A stretch of 64,000 nt of DNA. Source: Hypomesus transpacificus (lineage: Eukaryota > Chordata > Actinopteri > Osmeriformes > Osmeridae). Position numbers and translations under genes: made by a program. The stretch is from the NCBI RefSeq assembly GCF_021917145.1, contig NC_061078.1, positions 683,149 through 747,148 of the forward strand, read 5' to 3'. Positions 22,701 through 36,221 of the stretch are shown piece after piece (position 1 is the stretch's first letter; every line of letters begins with the position of its first letter). The notes beneath the pieces were generated by a model. It made no database searches. It was not told the origin of the DNA and saw only the letters and a program-made list of their open reading frames with translations.

Positions 22701-25700
22701 CCCTGCAGGGCGCCTCCTACACGCTCCCAGATGGAACCATCGTCATCGAAGCCAAGCAGCAGAAGTCCGCCTCCCCATTGCTGACGGCTGCACTGAGTAA
22801 CCCCTACCTGAAGGGGGCGTCCTACACCCTGCCTGATGGCACCATCATCATCGACCCCCGCAAGCCTGTCTCCCCCAACCTGTCTGCTGCCCTGAAGGTA
22901 ACACACAAAACAGAAATGACATGGGGGGGTGCATTTCAGGGCAGGGCTGGTGTGTCTTGCCAAGAAATGCACCCCCTGCTAACTCCAACTCTGACTAGAA
23001 AGGTGCCACATGCATTAAACTTAATCTGGGTACTCATATTAGTCCCCTCAACATACAGTAAGAATCATTTGATGTTGCAATAATTATTTTCCAAACCTTT
23101 TTTTCCAAACTGTTTTATACCCCCCGCCAACTCTGACTAAGAAGGTGCAACGTTCATTAAACTTACTCTGGTTACTCTTACTAGTCCCCTCGACGTAAAG
23201 TAAGAATCATTTGATGCTGGAATTTTTGTTTCCAAACTTTTTATTTCCTTAAAAGGTCTTTTAAGTGGGGAATGTAACAGAGTGGGAGATGTCACAGAGT
23301 GGGGAATGTAACAGAGTGGGAGATGTCACAGAGTGGGAGATGTCACAGAGTGGGAGATGTCACAGGCTACACTGAGGTTCAGCCAAGGTGGAAGCCACAT
23401 TCCCACTTATACATTTAGTCATTTAGCAGACGCTCTTATCCAGAGCGACTTTCAGTAAGTACTGGGACATTCTCCCCCGAGGCAAGTAGGGTGAAGTGCC
23501 TTGCCCAAGGACACAAGGTAATTTGGCAATGCCGGGAATCGAACCAACAACCTTCTGATTATATTAGCAAGAGACTCCGAACCCCAGGGGGCCAGTCTCT
23601 GGGTCTCTCCAGGGGGCCAGACTCTGGGTCTCTCCAGGGGGCCAGTCTCTGCGTCTCTCCAGGGGCCAGTCTCTGGGTCTCTCCAGGGGGGGGCAGTCTC
23701 TGGGTCTCTCCAGGGGACTAGTCTCTCGGTCTCTCCAGGGGCCAGTCTCTGGGTCTCTCCAGGGGCCAGTCTCTGGGTCTCTCCAGGGGGCTAGTCTCTA
23801 GGTCTCTCCAGGGGGCCAGTCTCTAGGTCTCTCCAGGGGGCCAGACTCTGGGTCTCTCCAGGGGCCAGTCTCTGGGTCTCTCCAGGGTGCCAGTCTCTGG
23901 GTCTCTCCAGGGGCCAGTCTCTGGGTCTCTCCAGGGGCCAGTCTCTGCGTCTCTCCAGGGGCCAGTCTCTGGGTCTCTCCAGGGGCCAGTCTCTGGGTCT
24001 CTCTAGGGGCCAGTCTCTGGGTCTCTCTAGGGGGGCCAGTCTCTGGGTCTCTCCAGGGTGCCAGTCTCTGGGTCTCTCCAGGGGGCTAGTCTCTAGGTCT
24101 CTCCAGTGGGCCAGACTCTGGGTCTCTCCAGGGGGCCAGTCTCTGCGTCTCTCCAGGGGCCAGTCTCTGGGTCTCTCCATCCACTCCAACCCCCGGGGGG
24201 GGGGGGGCAGTCTCTGTGTCTCCATCCACTCCAAACCCCAGGGGGGGAACAGTCTCTGTGTCTCTATCCACTCCAAACCCCAAGGGGGTTATTCTGATAG
24301 CCCACATTCCCACTTACTGTATGGTTGCCCCCCAAAAAATTACTATTTCTAACCATAAGTGGATATATGAGCCATCAGAATGACCTCATAGATCTTGAAG
24401 TGGATTTGAAGCCTCACCACTTGATCTTTTTTCCTACCTTCTTTTACCCCCTGCTAACTCGTACTAGTCCCCTCAACGTACAGTAAGAATCATTTGATGC
24501 TGGGATGCACACACCTATGCCCACACATATATACACACATATACTTGATAGATCCACACAGTGGACTTTTAACTTTGAACCCCCTTTTGACCCCATATCC
24601 TCCACAGAACCCCACTATGAAGAATGCATCCTACAATCTTTCTGAAGGGACCATAAGGGACCCCAACAAGCCCATATCCCCCAACCTGGCTCTGGCCCTG
24701 GGGAACCCGGCCCTGCGTGGGGCATCCTACACCCTTCCGGACGGCACCATGATCATCGACCCCCGCAAGCCCCGGAGCCCCAACCTGCTGGCTGCGTTGC
24801 AGAACCCCTACCTGCAGGGGGCGTCCTTCACCCTTCCTGACGGAACCATCATCATCGACCCCCGCAAGCCCGTCTCCCCCAACCTGTCTGCGGTGCGCAC
24901 CTGGGAGGGGTGTGTGTGTACCTGAGAGGGTGCAACAGTGTGTGTGTGTGTGTAGTCCTTTACTGACAGTGTTTTTGTTGTTCAGTAGGGTCTGGTGTGT
25001 GTGTTACATTTACATTTAGTCATTTAGCAGACACTTTTATCCAGAGCGACTTGCAGTGAGTACAGGGACATTCTCCCCGAGGCAAGTAGGATGAAGTGCC
25101 TTGCCCATATCATAATGTCATTTTGCACAGCCGAGAATCAAACCGACAACCTTCTGATTAATAGCCCGACTCCCTAACCGCTCAGCTATCTGACCCTTCT
25201 CTGTGTGTATGTGGTTGTTCTAGGCTCTCCAGAATCAGAACATGAGGAACCTGTCATACCGGCTGCCGGATGGGACCCTGGTGATGCCGGGCCAGAAGCC
25301 AAGTCAACCCAACCTGGCCGGTGCCCTGCAAAACCAGAACCTGCGCTCTGCCAAGTATCGCCTCGGAGAAGGCTCCGCCCTCTCAGCCAACCCTGCCCCT
25401 CCACCGCCCAACCTCTCCTCAGCCCTCCGGAAGCAGGTCTGATATCCCTCCATATACCCAAACATCCATACATCCATACACCCTTACCTCCATACCTCCA
25501 TACCTCCCTCCAGGATCTCATGCGGGTTCACTACCGCCTCCCGGAGGGATCTCACCTGACTCGTCGCTTCCACCAGCCCTACCTGGGTGACGCCCTGAAC
25601 AACCAGCAGCTCCGCTATGCCTCTTACCGTCCCCCGGGGGCACTGCAGGGCCCTGACGGCCGCTATGCCCATGTCCCTGCCTACGGTCCACGCTCTGGGC

Positions 25701-28700
25701 ACTGGGCCAGTCAGGCGCGACAGGGGGCCGGCCCCGAGGGGGACGACGTATGGGCCTCTGAGAGGGTTCTGCCCCATGGAACCATCCAGAACCTGAGCAA
25801 GTGGTCGATGAAGCGCGAGGAGGGGGGGCTGGATAGCTACTCTCCATCCCCTCAGGGCCCCGGGGGGCGGAGCTTACAAGTGGACTGGACACCTGAGAGG
25901 GGCGAGATCAGAGGGACCTGGTTTGATAAGGTGACACACAGATTACACACACACAGACTACACACAAAGAAACACTATACATTCATACACACAGAGAAGT
26001 GACTAGACATGTATTGTGTGTGTGTGTAGGTGTACGCGGTGCGCAGCATGCCCACGGTGGGTCACCGGGTGAAGCGCTGGGCGGAGGGAATGGAAGACAT
26101 GACTCAGCTGGAGTAAGTCATTAACTTTGACTACTTCCTGTTTCCTCTTACTTCCTGTTTCCTCTTAGCTGGAGAAGGTCTCCTTACACACTCTGACCAC
26201 TTCCTGGTTGATCAGGATCCATTCCTGTTTCCTATTTGTTGATTGCTGATTGCTCTGTGTATGTGTGTTGTGTGTGTGTATATGCTCGCATGTGTCGGTA
26301 TGTATGTATCTGTGTGTATGTGTGTGTGTTTACAGGGAACTAAATGAAACCACTGTCCTGATGAATCTGAAGAAACGCTATGACCAGGAGCTCATATATG
26401 TTAGTACACACAAAACCTCTTATACACAGTGACACACACACACACACACTCAAACCCCTGACAAAGTCCCCCTGCTACTCTGCAGACCTACATCGGCAGC
26501 ATCCTGCTGTCTGTGAACCCCTACAAGATGTTCAACATGTATGGGACCGACATGGTGCTGCAGTACGAGGGCCACGGCCTGGCAGACAACCCTCCGTAAG
26601 AGCAGAGGAGGGGGTGGGGTCTCAATAATAGTGTGTTTATGTGAAGAGGTTGTGTTGTCAAAGGCGGGCTGGTTGGTTGCCAAGGGAATCTATGCTTTTG
26701 GGACACAGTGATACATGACATCTTAGTAACAGGAGAACTGTGAAGGTTAGCTCAGTAAGAGGAGAAGTGGGGAGGATGACCTCTGAGTTTCACACTGCCA
26801 GTGTGTGTGTTGCAGTCATCTCTTTGCCATAGCAAACATGGCCTACACCACGATGATGGATGCCAAACAGAACCAGTGTATTGTGATCAGGTAACACACA
26901 CACACTTTTTTGTACTGTATTTTCTGATGAGTTATGGGTATGTTGGCTTGATCGTGTGTGTGTGTGTGTGTGTGTGAATGATGTGTGTGTACGTGTGCCC
27001 AGTGGAGAGAGTGGGTCCGGTAAGACTGAAGCTACCAAACTGGTCCTGCGCTACCTGACAGCCATACACCACAAACGTAACATCACACAACAGGTACACA
27101 CACTCATATACACACACACTCAGTTCTTTCTTAGATCAACAGATAAGATATTAATCAAACAATAACTGTTTATTTTATGTCCTCTTCCCCCCCCCTCCTC
27201 CCCCTACCCCTCCTCCTCCCCCTTCCTCCCCTCCTCCTCCACTTCCTCAACCAGATTCAGGTAAGTCTATGTACCTGTATGTATATGTCCATTCTCCAGC
27301 AAAGCCTCTGGTGTGTTGATGTTGGCGTGGTAACCATGGGAACCCTCCAATAGATCCTGGAGGCTACTCCCCTCCTGGAGGCCTTTGGGAACGCCAAGAC
27401 GCTGCGGAACCACAACTCCTCTCGGTTCGGCAAGCTGGTGCAGATCTACATGGAGGAGTGAGTTCTGTTCCCACGGTGACCTGGGGTACTGTTTGGGAAA
27501 GGTTGGGGTTGGGGTTAGTGTTAGGGTTGGGGGTTAGGTTTAGGGTTTGTGATTGGAAGGTTCCTGTTTTCTGTGGGACTGACATGATGTCAGGATTATA
27601 TTTCACAATGCTGGATTAACGTATCAATATCCCACACACACACACATTCTAACAATGGTGTGAATATCAATCATTGACCTGCTTGTTACTTAAGTCTGAA
27701 TTCTTAGAGGGGATTAGGGTGTCGTCAGGTTGAGTGTGTGTGTGTTCTGACAGAGGTGTGATCAGCGGTGCCATAACATCTCAGTACCTGCTGGAGAAGT
27801 CCCGTATCGTCTTCCAGGTGACTCATAGAAACACACACACATGTACACTCACACACAGACAGTGGAGTCCCATTACACAGGAGTGATGTGACACAGCCCC
27901 CCCCCCCAGGCCAGATCAGAGAGGAACTACCACATCTTCTATGAGATGCTGGCAGGACTTCCAGACTACGACAAGAGATTGCTCTTTCTCCAGGAGGCTG
28001 AGACCTACTACTACTTGAACCAGGTACACACACACCTTGTACCAGGTACACACACACACCTTGTACCAGGTACACACACACACCTTGTACCAGGTACACA
28101 CCCCTGAACCAGGTACACACACACACCTTGTACCAGGTACACACACCCCTGAACCAGGTACACACACCTTGTACCAGGTACACACACCCCTGAACCAGGT
28201 ACACACACACACCTTGTACCAGGTACACACACCCCTGAACCAGGTACACACACACACCTTGTACCAGGTACACACACACCTGAACCAGGTACACACACCC
28301 CTGAACCAGGTACACACACACCTTGTACCAGGTACACACACACACACCTTGTACCAGGTACACACACCCCTGAACCAGGTACACACACCTTGTACCAGGT
28401 ACACACACACACCTTGTACCAGGTACACACACACACCTTGTACCAGGTACACACACCCCTGAACCAGGTACACACACACACCTTGTACCAGGTACACACA
28501 CACACCTTGTACCAGGTACACACACCCCTGAACCAGGTACACACACCTTGTACCAGGTACACACACCCCTGAACCAGGTACACACACACCTTGTACCAGG
28601 TACACACACCCCTGAACCAGGTACACACACACACCTTGTACCAGGTACACACACCCCTGAACCAGGTACACACACACACCTTGTACCAGGTACACACACA

Positions 28701-31700
28701 CACCTTGTACCAGGTACACACACCCCTGAACCAGGTACACACACACACCTTGTACCAGGTACACACACACACCTTGTACCAGGTACACACACACACCTTG
28801 TACCAGGTACACACACCCCTGAACCAGGTATACACACCTGCCTGGTCTCTGTTCTCAGGGAGGGGACTGTGTGATCGAGGGGAAGGACGACGCTGCAGAT
28901 TTTGGGCATCTTCTGGGTGCTATGGAGACGCTGGGCTTCAATGCTGAGGAGCAGAACAGCATCTTCAGACTGCTGTCCTCCGTCCTGCACCTGGGAAACC
29001 TGTACTTCCAGTCTCACCAGGTACACACTCACTCACCGGAAGCAGGTACACACTCACCTGAAGCAGGTACACACTCACCTGAAGCAGGTACACACTCACC
29101 TGAAGCAGGTACACACTCACCTGAAGCAGGTACACGTTCACCTGAAGCAGGTACACACTCACCTGAAGCAGGTACACACTCACCTGAAGCAGGTACACAC
29201 TCACCTGAAGCAGGTACACGTTCACCTGAAGCAGGTACACACTCACCTGAAGCAGGTACACACTCACCTGAAGCAGGTACACGCTCACCTGAAGCAGGTA
29301 CACACTCACCTGAAGCAGGTACACACTCACCTGAAGCAGGTACACACTCACCTGAAGCAGGTACACGCTCATGTGTGCGCGTGTGTATGTGCGTTTTCGT
29401 GTGTATGCAGGTGGAGGGCCAGGAGGTGGCTGCAGTGAGCAGTACTCAGGAGATCCGGTTGGTCTCAGAGCTGCTGCTCGTCTCACCTGACGCCCTGCAG
29501 AAAGCTGTCACCTACAAACTCACGGTAACCCTCACACACTCTCTCACACACACACCACACACACACACACACACACTCACACACACACTCACACTCACAC
29601 ACACACACACACACACACTCTCAGACACACACACACACAGTCTCACACTACTGAGAGTGTGTCATGTTCTCCTCCAGGACACAGTCAGGGAGAAGATCTA
29701 CACTCCTCTAACTGTGGAGAGTGCTGTGGACGCCAGGTGAGAGAGAGAGTGTGTGTGTGGTGTGTGTCTGTATGTGTGTGTTTTTGAGGGCCAGCTGTCT
29801 GTGTGTGTATAGTTTTGAACCTCTCACCTACAGAGCTTTGAACCCTCATCCTTTACTGTGTTTCCGTAGGGACGCTGTTGCCAAGATACTGTACTCGCTG
29901 CTATTTAATTGGCTGACAGAGAAGATTAATGGGCGTGTCTACCCTCGCAATGAGGCCCTATCAATCTCTATACTGGACATCTACGGTTTTGAGGTTACAC
30001 ACATACACACATACACACACACTCACCTGGTCTCCACACATACACACATAAACACACACTCACCTGGTCTCCACACATACACGCATAAACACACACTCAC
30101 CTGGTCTCCACACATACACACATAAACACACACTCACCTGGTCTCCACACATACACACATAAACACACACTCACCTGGTCTCCACACATACACACATAAA
30201 CACACACTCACCTGGTCTCCACACATACACACATAAACACGCACTCACCTGGTCTCCACACATACACACATAAACACACACTCACCTGGTCTCCACACAT
30301 ACACACATAAACACACACTCACCTGGTCTCCACACATACACACATAAACACACACTCACCTGGTCTCCACACATACACACATAAACACACACTCACCTGG
30401 TCTCCACACATACACACATAAACACACACTCACCTGGTCTCCACAGAGACACACATAAACAGACACTCACCTGGTCTCCACAGATACACACATAAACAGA
30501 CACTCACCTGGTCTCCACAGATACACACATAAACACACACTCACCTGGTCTCCACAGATACACACATAAACAGACACTCACCTGGTCTCCACAGAGACAC
30601 ACATAAACACACACTCACCTGGTCTCCACAGATACACACATAAACACACAGTCACCTGGTCTCCACAGATACACACATAAACAGACACTCACCTGGTCTC
30701 CACAGAGACACACATAAACACACACTCACCTGGTCTCCACAGATACACACATAAACACACACTCACCTGGTCTCCACAGATACACACATAAACACACACT
30801 CACCTGGTCTCCACAGATACACACATAAACAGACACTCACCTGGTCTCCACAGATACACACATACCAACATCCCTTTCTGCTCCCCTGCAGGATCTGGCT
30901 GTGAACAGCTTTGAGCAGCTGTGTATCAACTACGCCAACGAAACTCTGCAGTTCTACTCCAACACAGTCATCTTCCAGGAAGAGCAGGTGGGCTCACACA
31001 CACACATATACACACATATACACACATATACACACTCACACACATAAACACACACACCCCGTGTGGACATGGAGGCAGTGTTGTGAGCGTTGTTGCCATG
31101 GCACCAGGAGGAGTATATGCGAGAGCAGATCATCTGGAAGCAGATCTCCTTCACCGACAACCAGGCCGTCATGGACATCATTTCTGCAAAGCCTCATGGG
31201 ATACTTCGTGTCCTTGACGACCAGAGTGGCTTCCCCCAGGTACGTCAGTTCCCCTGCACCACTTCCTGTCTGTCATCCACCCGCCGCCCATGCTCCGGGT
31301 CGCTGTTTCCATGATGATATCTGACCTAGTCCTTGTTGTTGCCAGGCAACGGACCACACTTTCCTCCAGAAGTGCCACTATCACCATGGTAACAGCCTCC
31401 TGTATGCCCGGCCCAAGATGCCCCTCCCTGAGTTCACCCTGAAACACTATGCTGGGAGGGTCACCTACCAGGTACTCACACACACATATAACATTCTGAG
31501 GTTCTGCTTAGGTTCTGCTGAGGTTCTGTTGATATTCTGGTTGTGTCCGACAGGTCCAGAAGTTTCTGGACAAGAACTTTGATTCAGTACGACAGGATGT
31601 ACTGGATCTCTTCACACAGAGCAGGAACAAGGTGTGTCATACAGAACAGAAATTACATGGGGGGTGCATTTCAGGGCAGGACTTTAGTGTCTTGCCAAGA

Positions 31701-34700
31701 AATGCACCCCCTGCTAACTCTAACTCTGACTAGGAAAGTGCCACATGCATGAAACTTAGTCTGGTTACACAAGTTCCCTCGACGTACAGTAAAAACCCTT
31801 TGACGCTGGGATAATTTTTTATTTTCTTTTCTTGCACCTTCATCCACCCCATAACTCTGACTAGGAAGATCCCACCTGCTCAAACCTGGGTCTGGTTACT
31901 CAGACTTGTTCCTTCAACATGCAGTAAAAATCATTTGATGATGGGATACACACACCTATACACACACACTTGTATACACACACTCATATGCATGCATGTG
32001 TGTGTTTAGATGGTGTCCAGCTTGTTCCTGAAACACTCTGAAAGTGTTGCTCAGCAACGCACCGCCCAAAGGAGGGGGAGCACTGCACGCCGTTACCATG
32101 CCAACACCGTCAGTGCCAAGTTCCAGAGCAGCCTGCAGGAGCTGGTGGAGAAGATGGAGAGGTTCACAAACACACAAAACACAAACACACACACACTCTC
32201 TCACACACACACACACACTCATACAAATGTGTGTATGTTTTGCAGGTGTAACCCATACTTTGTCCGCTGCATCAAGCCCAACCACCACAAGGTAAGATCC
32301 AGTACGTGCGTATTTAGTGTATGTACATGTGTCAGTGTGTGTGCATCTGTCTGTGCAAGTGTGTGTGTGTTATGTAGGAGCCAGCTATGTTTGATATGGA
32401 GCTGCTGGTATGCTTTAAAAAACATTTTGTACTTTTGATATTTAAACACTATGAGAATTCTTAAATGTTTACTGTATGCACCTTGCCACCAAAGTAAATT
32501 CCTTGTTGTGTAAACTACTTGGCTATTAAACTGGATTCTGATTCTGACATGTGTGTTGGTGATTTGTGTGGGTTTGTGTATGTTTGTGTGGTGTGTGTGT
32601 GTGTAGGAGCCAGCCATGTTTGACATGGAGCTGGTTAACTCTCAGCTTCGCTACTCTGGTATCATGGAAACCATTCGCATCAGGAAGGAGGGGTTATCCA
32701 ATCAGAATGCTCTTCCACAACTTCCTGCTCAGGTAGGTCATATGACTCTAAGCTGCTACAGAGGAACAGGAGCGTAACAGGCTTCTGATTGGTCCCTCAA
32801 CAGAGAGACGCCTTATCTCATGTCACTGCATGTGTGAGTCTGTGTGTGAGTATGTTTTTGTTTCCTCTGTGGGTGTTCTTGTGTGTATGTGTGTGTGTAT
32901 GTGTGTGTGTATGTGTGTGTGTGTGTATGTGTGTGTGTGTATGTGTGTCAGGTACAAGGCTCTGCTGTGTATGGTAGACCCCCCCCCTGCAGACGGAGAG
33001 AACTGTGTTCAGATGCTGCATCAGCTTTGTCCAGTCAGAGAAGGAGCCTACCAGGTGGGCGTGTCCAAGGTGAGGGGAGGTTGGACCTTGAGACGCTTGA
33101 AAGACAGCATCTGCTAAATCACACAAATGCATAATGTCAGTAAAACTACATGAGTGTGTGAATGTGTGTGTGTATGGTGTGTGTGTGTATGGTGTGTGTG
33201 TGCAGCTGTTCCTGAAGGAGGACTTGTACCAGCTGCTGGAGGCAAAGCGTGACCATGTTCTGAGTTTGGCTGCCATGACGCTACAGAGATACACACGCAT
33301 GTTCTTCGTACGCAAGAACTTCCTCAAGTTCAGACTCAACATGGTCCTGTTTCAGACTCGCAGCAAGGGCTACCTAGCCAGGTACACACACATACACACA
33401 CACACATACACACACACACACACACATACAACAACACACATACACACACACATACACACACACACACACACACACATACACATACACAACCACACACACA
33501 CACCTACACCTACACACACACACACACGTATACACTCACACTCTGTTGGTTTGGTCCTCCACTTCCTGTCTGGACAGGAAGAGGTTTGCAATGAGGAGGA
33601 AGTACCTGATCAAACTCCGTTCTGCTGTGCGTCTCTACGTTGTTCATCGGCGCTACGTCAGGGTAGGAGGGAGGGAAGGGAGGGGGGAGAGGGGAGGAGG
33701 GGGGGAGTAGGGGTTTACTTTATTTGTTAATGATGGAGGGATGTGTGTGAGTGAGTACTCTTTGTTTCAGATGGTGATAGAGCCAGCCAGGAAAGCAGAG
33801 GAGGTAAGAGTCACTACTAACCTTAACCAGGACTACAGAACACTATTTACTAAAAACTAACTTTAACTATAACCACAGACTATTAACTATTAACGTATGT
33901 GTGTATTGTGTGTGTGTGTGTGTGCAGGACCGTGTTAACAGAGAGGTGGTGGATGTCACAACTCTGCCCATCCCTGCTGAACTAGCTGCTTTGCTCCAAG
34001 CTACTGCAGGTACCACACACACACACATTTCACACACACGTGACACACGTACACATACCTCAAACACACAGTTATCTGTGCATGCCTGTTTGTGTGAGTG
34101 TGTATGGTGTGTGTATGGTGTGTATGGTGTGTGTGGTGTGTGTGTGGTGTGTGTGTGTGTGCAGGAGGGGAGGTACTCCACTCGGAGTGTCTGGCCCTGG
34201 TCCAGGCCCCCAGGGTGCAGGTGGAGCCTCAGCTGACCCTCCCTCTGGACCTCAACAACTACCTGATCACTCACTACATACGAGCCATCTTCAGGGTGGG
34301 AACACACACGCACACACATAGTGAAGGATCACTACCAGGTCCAACACACTGCATTAGCTGTGAGTGTTGTGTGTCTGTGTGTTATAGGAGCCGTTGTTTG
34401 GGATGCTAGCTGCTCCTTTGGAGAGGTCTCTGACCAGAGTGGACGAAGAGCTGAAACAAGGAGCATTGGATGTCTTCACACTGGTACACACACACCATAT
34501 GCACACACATACAAATATATCTGTGAGAAATGGAGATTCCTGAAGGCAGATCTGTGACAAATGGAGATTCCTTAATGAGTGTTGTGCTGTTAGATTCTCA
34601 GGTTCATGGGGGACCCCAGTCTGAGCGGTGCTCAGGAGAACCTGTTTGGGAACTACATCATCCACAGAGGACTGGCCAACCCCGGCCTCCGAGACGAGAT

Positions 34701-36131
34701 CCTGGCACAGGTGGCCAATCAGGTCAGGCTCCGCCACTACAAGGAAACAAGATAATCACACTACGTAGTTTTCTCAACATAACTCTAACTTCCTGCCTCT
34801 CCTCCAACGAGGTGTGGCGGAACCCCAACGTCCTGAACTGTGAGCGTGGCTGGCTGCTCCTGGCTGCCTGCCTGTCCTCCTTCTCCCCCTCACACAGACT
34901 GCACAAGTACCTGCTCAAGTACGACACACACACACTCTCACACACACACTCTCACACACACACTCTCACACTCACACACACACTCACACACACATACCAC
35001 TGTGTGTGTGTGAGTGCAGGTTTGTATCAGACTATGGCCCAGGGGGGTATGACTGTGTGTGTCAGCACCGACTGCTCCAGACCATGCAGGGGTCGTCACG
35101 GCGACCCGAGGCACGGACACACCCCCCCTGCCTGCTGGAGTGGACGGCCAACCGGCACCGAGCTCACACTGTGTTACACATACACTGCTTTGATGGTGAG
35201 ACACACACACACACACCTTGTTACACCTACACTGCTTTGATGGTGAGACACACACACTGTGTTACACATACACACAAACACAAACTGAGACATGTAGAGA
35301 GCGTCTCCTTCTACACGCACACACACACACACACATATTTATCTCACTCATCCAGATAGTCCTGTCGGCTCTGAGGATAAGTTACCACCTGATACTGGAC
35401 CTATGCGTGGTGTGTGTGTGCGTGGGGTATGTTTGTGGTGTGTGTGTGTCCATGTGTTTGTGTGTGTGTGTTTATGACTACAGGTGATTCCTTCCTCTGT
35501 CCTCTCAACTCCTGGACTACAGGAGAGGACCTGGCTCAAGACATTCTGCAGCACAGGTACACACACACACACACACACACACACACCAAACACACATTCC
35601 TTGCCTGGGATGCCTCAGCAACTAACCCTGATGTGTGTGTATGGTGTGTGAGTGTGTGTGTGTGTGTATGGCATGTGTGTGTGTATGATGTATGAGTGTG
35701 TGTGTATATGGCGTGTGTGTGTATGTTCAGGGGTGTGACGGAGGGCCGGTGTGGCTGGTCGGTGCTGCTTAGGGAAGCGGCCCAGTGGGTGGAGCTGGAG
35801 GGTGGAGACCTGGTGTGTGACCTGCTGTCTGACCTGGAGATGTCCCCAGACGTCCCCAAGCTGCCCTCCTACTTCATCATCTCCACCCAGGACCCTGCCA
35901 GGGTCAGGGCCAACAACAGCATGTAGGACTCTCTCTCTCTCTTTCTCTCTCTCTCCTCTCCCTCCCTCTCCCTCTCTCTCCTCAGGACCCTGCCAGGGTC
36001 AGGGCCAACAACAGCATGTAGGCCTCTCTCTCTCTCTCCTCTCTCCCTCTCTCTCTCTCCCCAGGACCCTGCCAGGGTCAGGGCCAACAACAGCATGTAG
36101 GCCTCTCTCTCTCTCTTTCTCTCTTTCTCTC

Positions 36132-36221
<90 letters not shown>

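Larger units (their letters stand above)
22402..25650 (+). repeat. LPDG repeat domain spread over five phase-0 myo15a exons
   Basis: About eleven units of 31-35 aa, consensus SPNLSAAL(Q)[23 protein letters not shown], run from the end of exon 20003-22575 through exons 22658-22897, 24608-24892, 25224-25436 and 25514-25930. All these exons are multiples of three and in phase 0, so any could be skipped or duplicated without a frame change. Function unknown; the LPDG turn and regular spacing suggest a small structural repeat. Confidence 0.9.
26030..33069 (+). other. Myosin motor domain of myo15a (exons 7-27)
   Basis: Exons: 26030-26112, 26336-26399, 26486-26595, 26816-26890, 27003-27093, 27255-27260, 27354-27457, 27754-27817, 27910-28023, 28859-29020, 29411-29524, 29678-29736, 29870-29993, 30892-30987, 31108-31239, 31346-31471, 31554-31631, 32010-32161, 32246-32291, 32607-32732, 32952-33069. 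P-loop [10 protein letters not shown] is at 27004; switch I is NHNSSRFGK in the 27354 exon; switch II is LDIYGFE ending 29993; RCIKPN lies in the 32246 exon. All catalytic motifs look intact. The one defect is the frame break at 32690-32693. Confidence 0.95.

Noticed and set aside
27725..29032. Large minus-strand Cys/Val/Pro frame
   Set aside because: Antisense of the donor-bearing minisatellite in the myo15a motor introns; no gene features.
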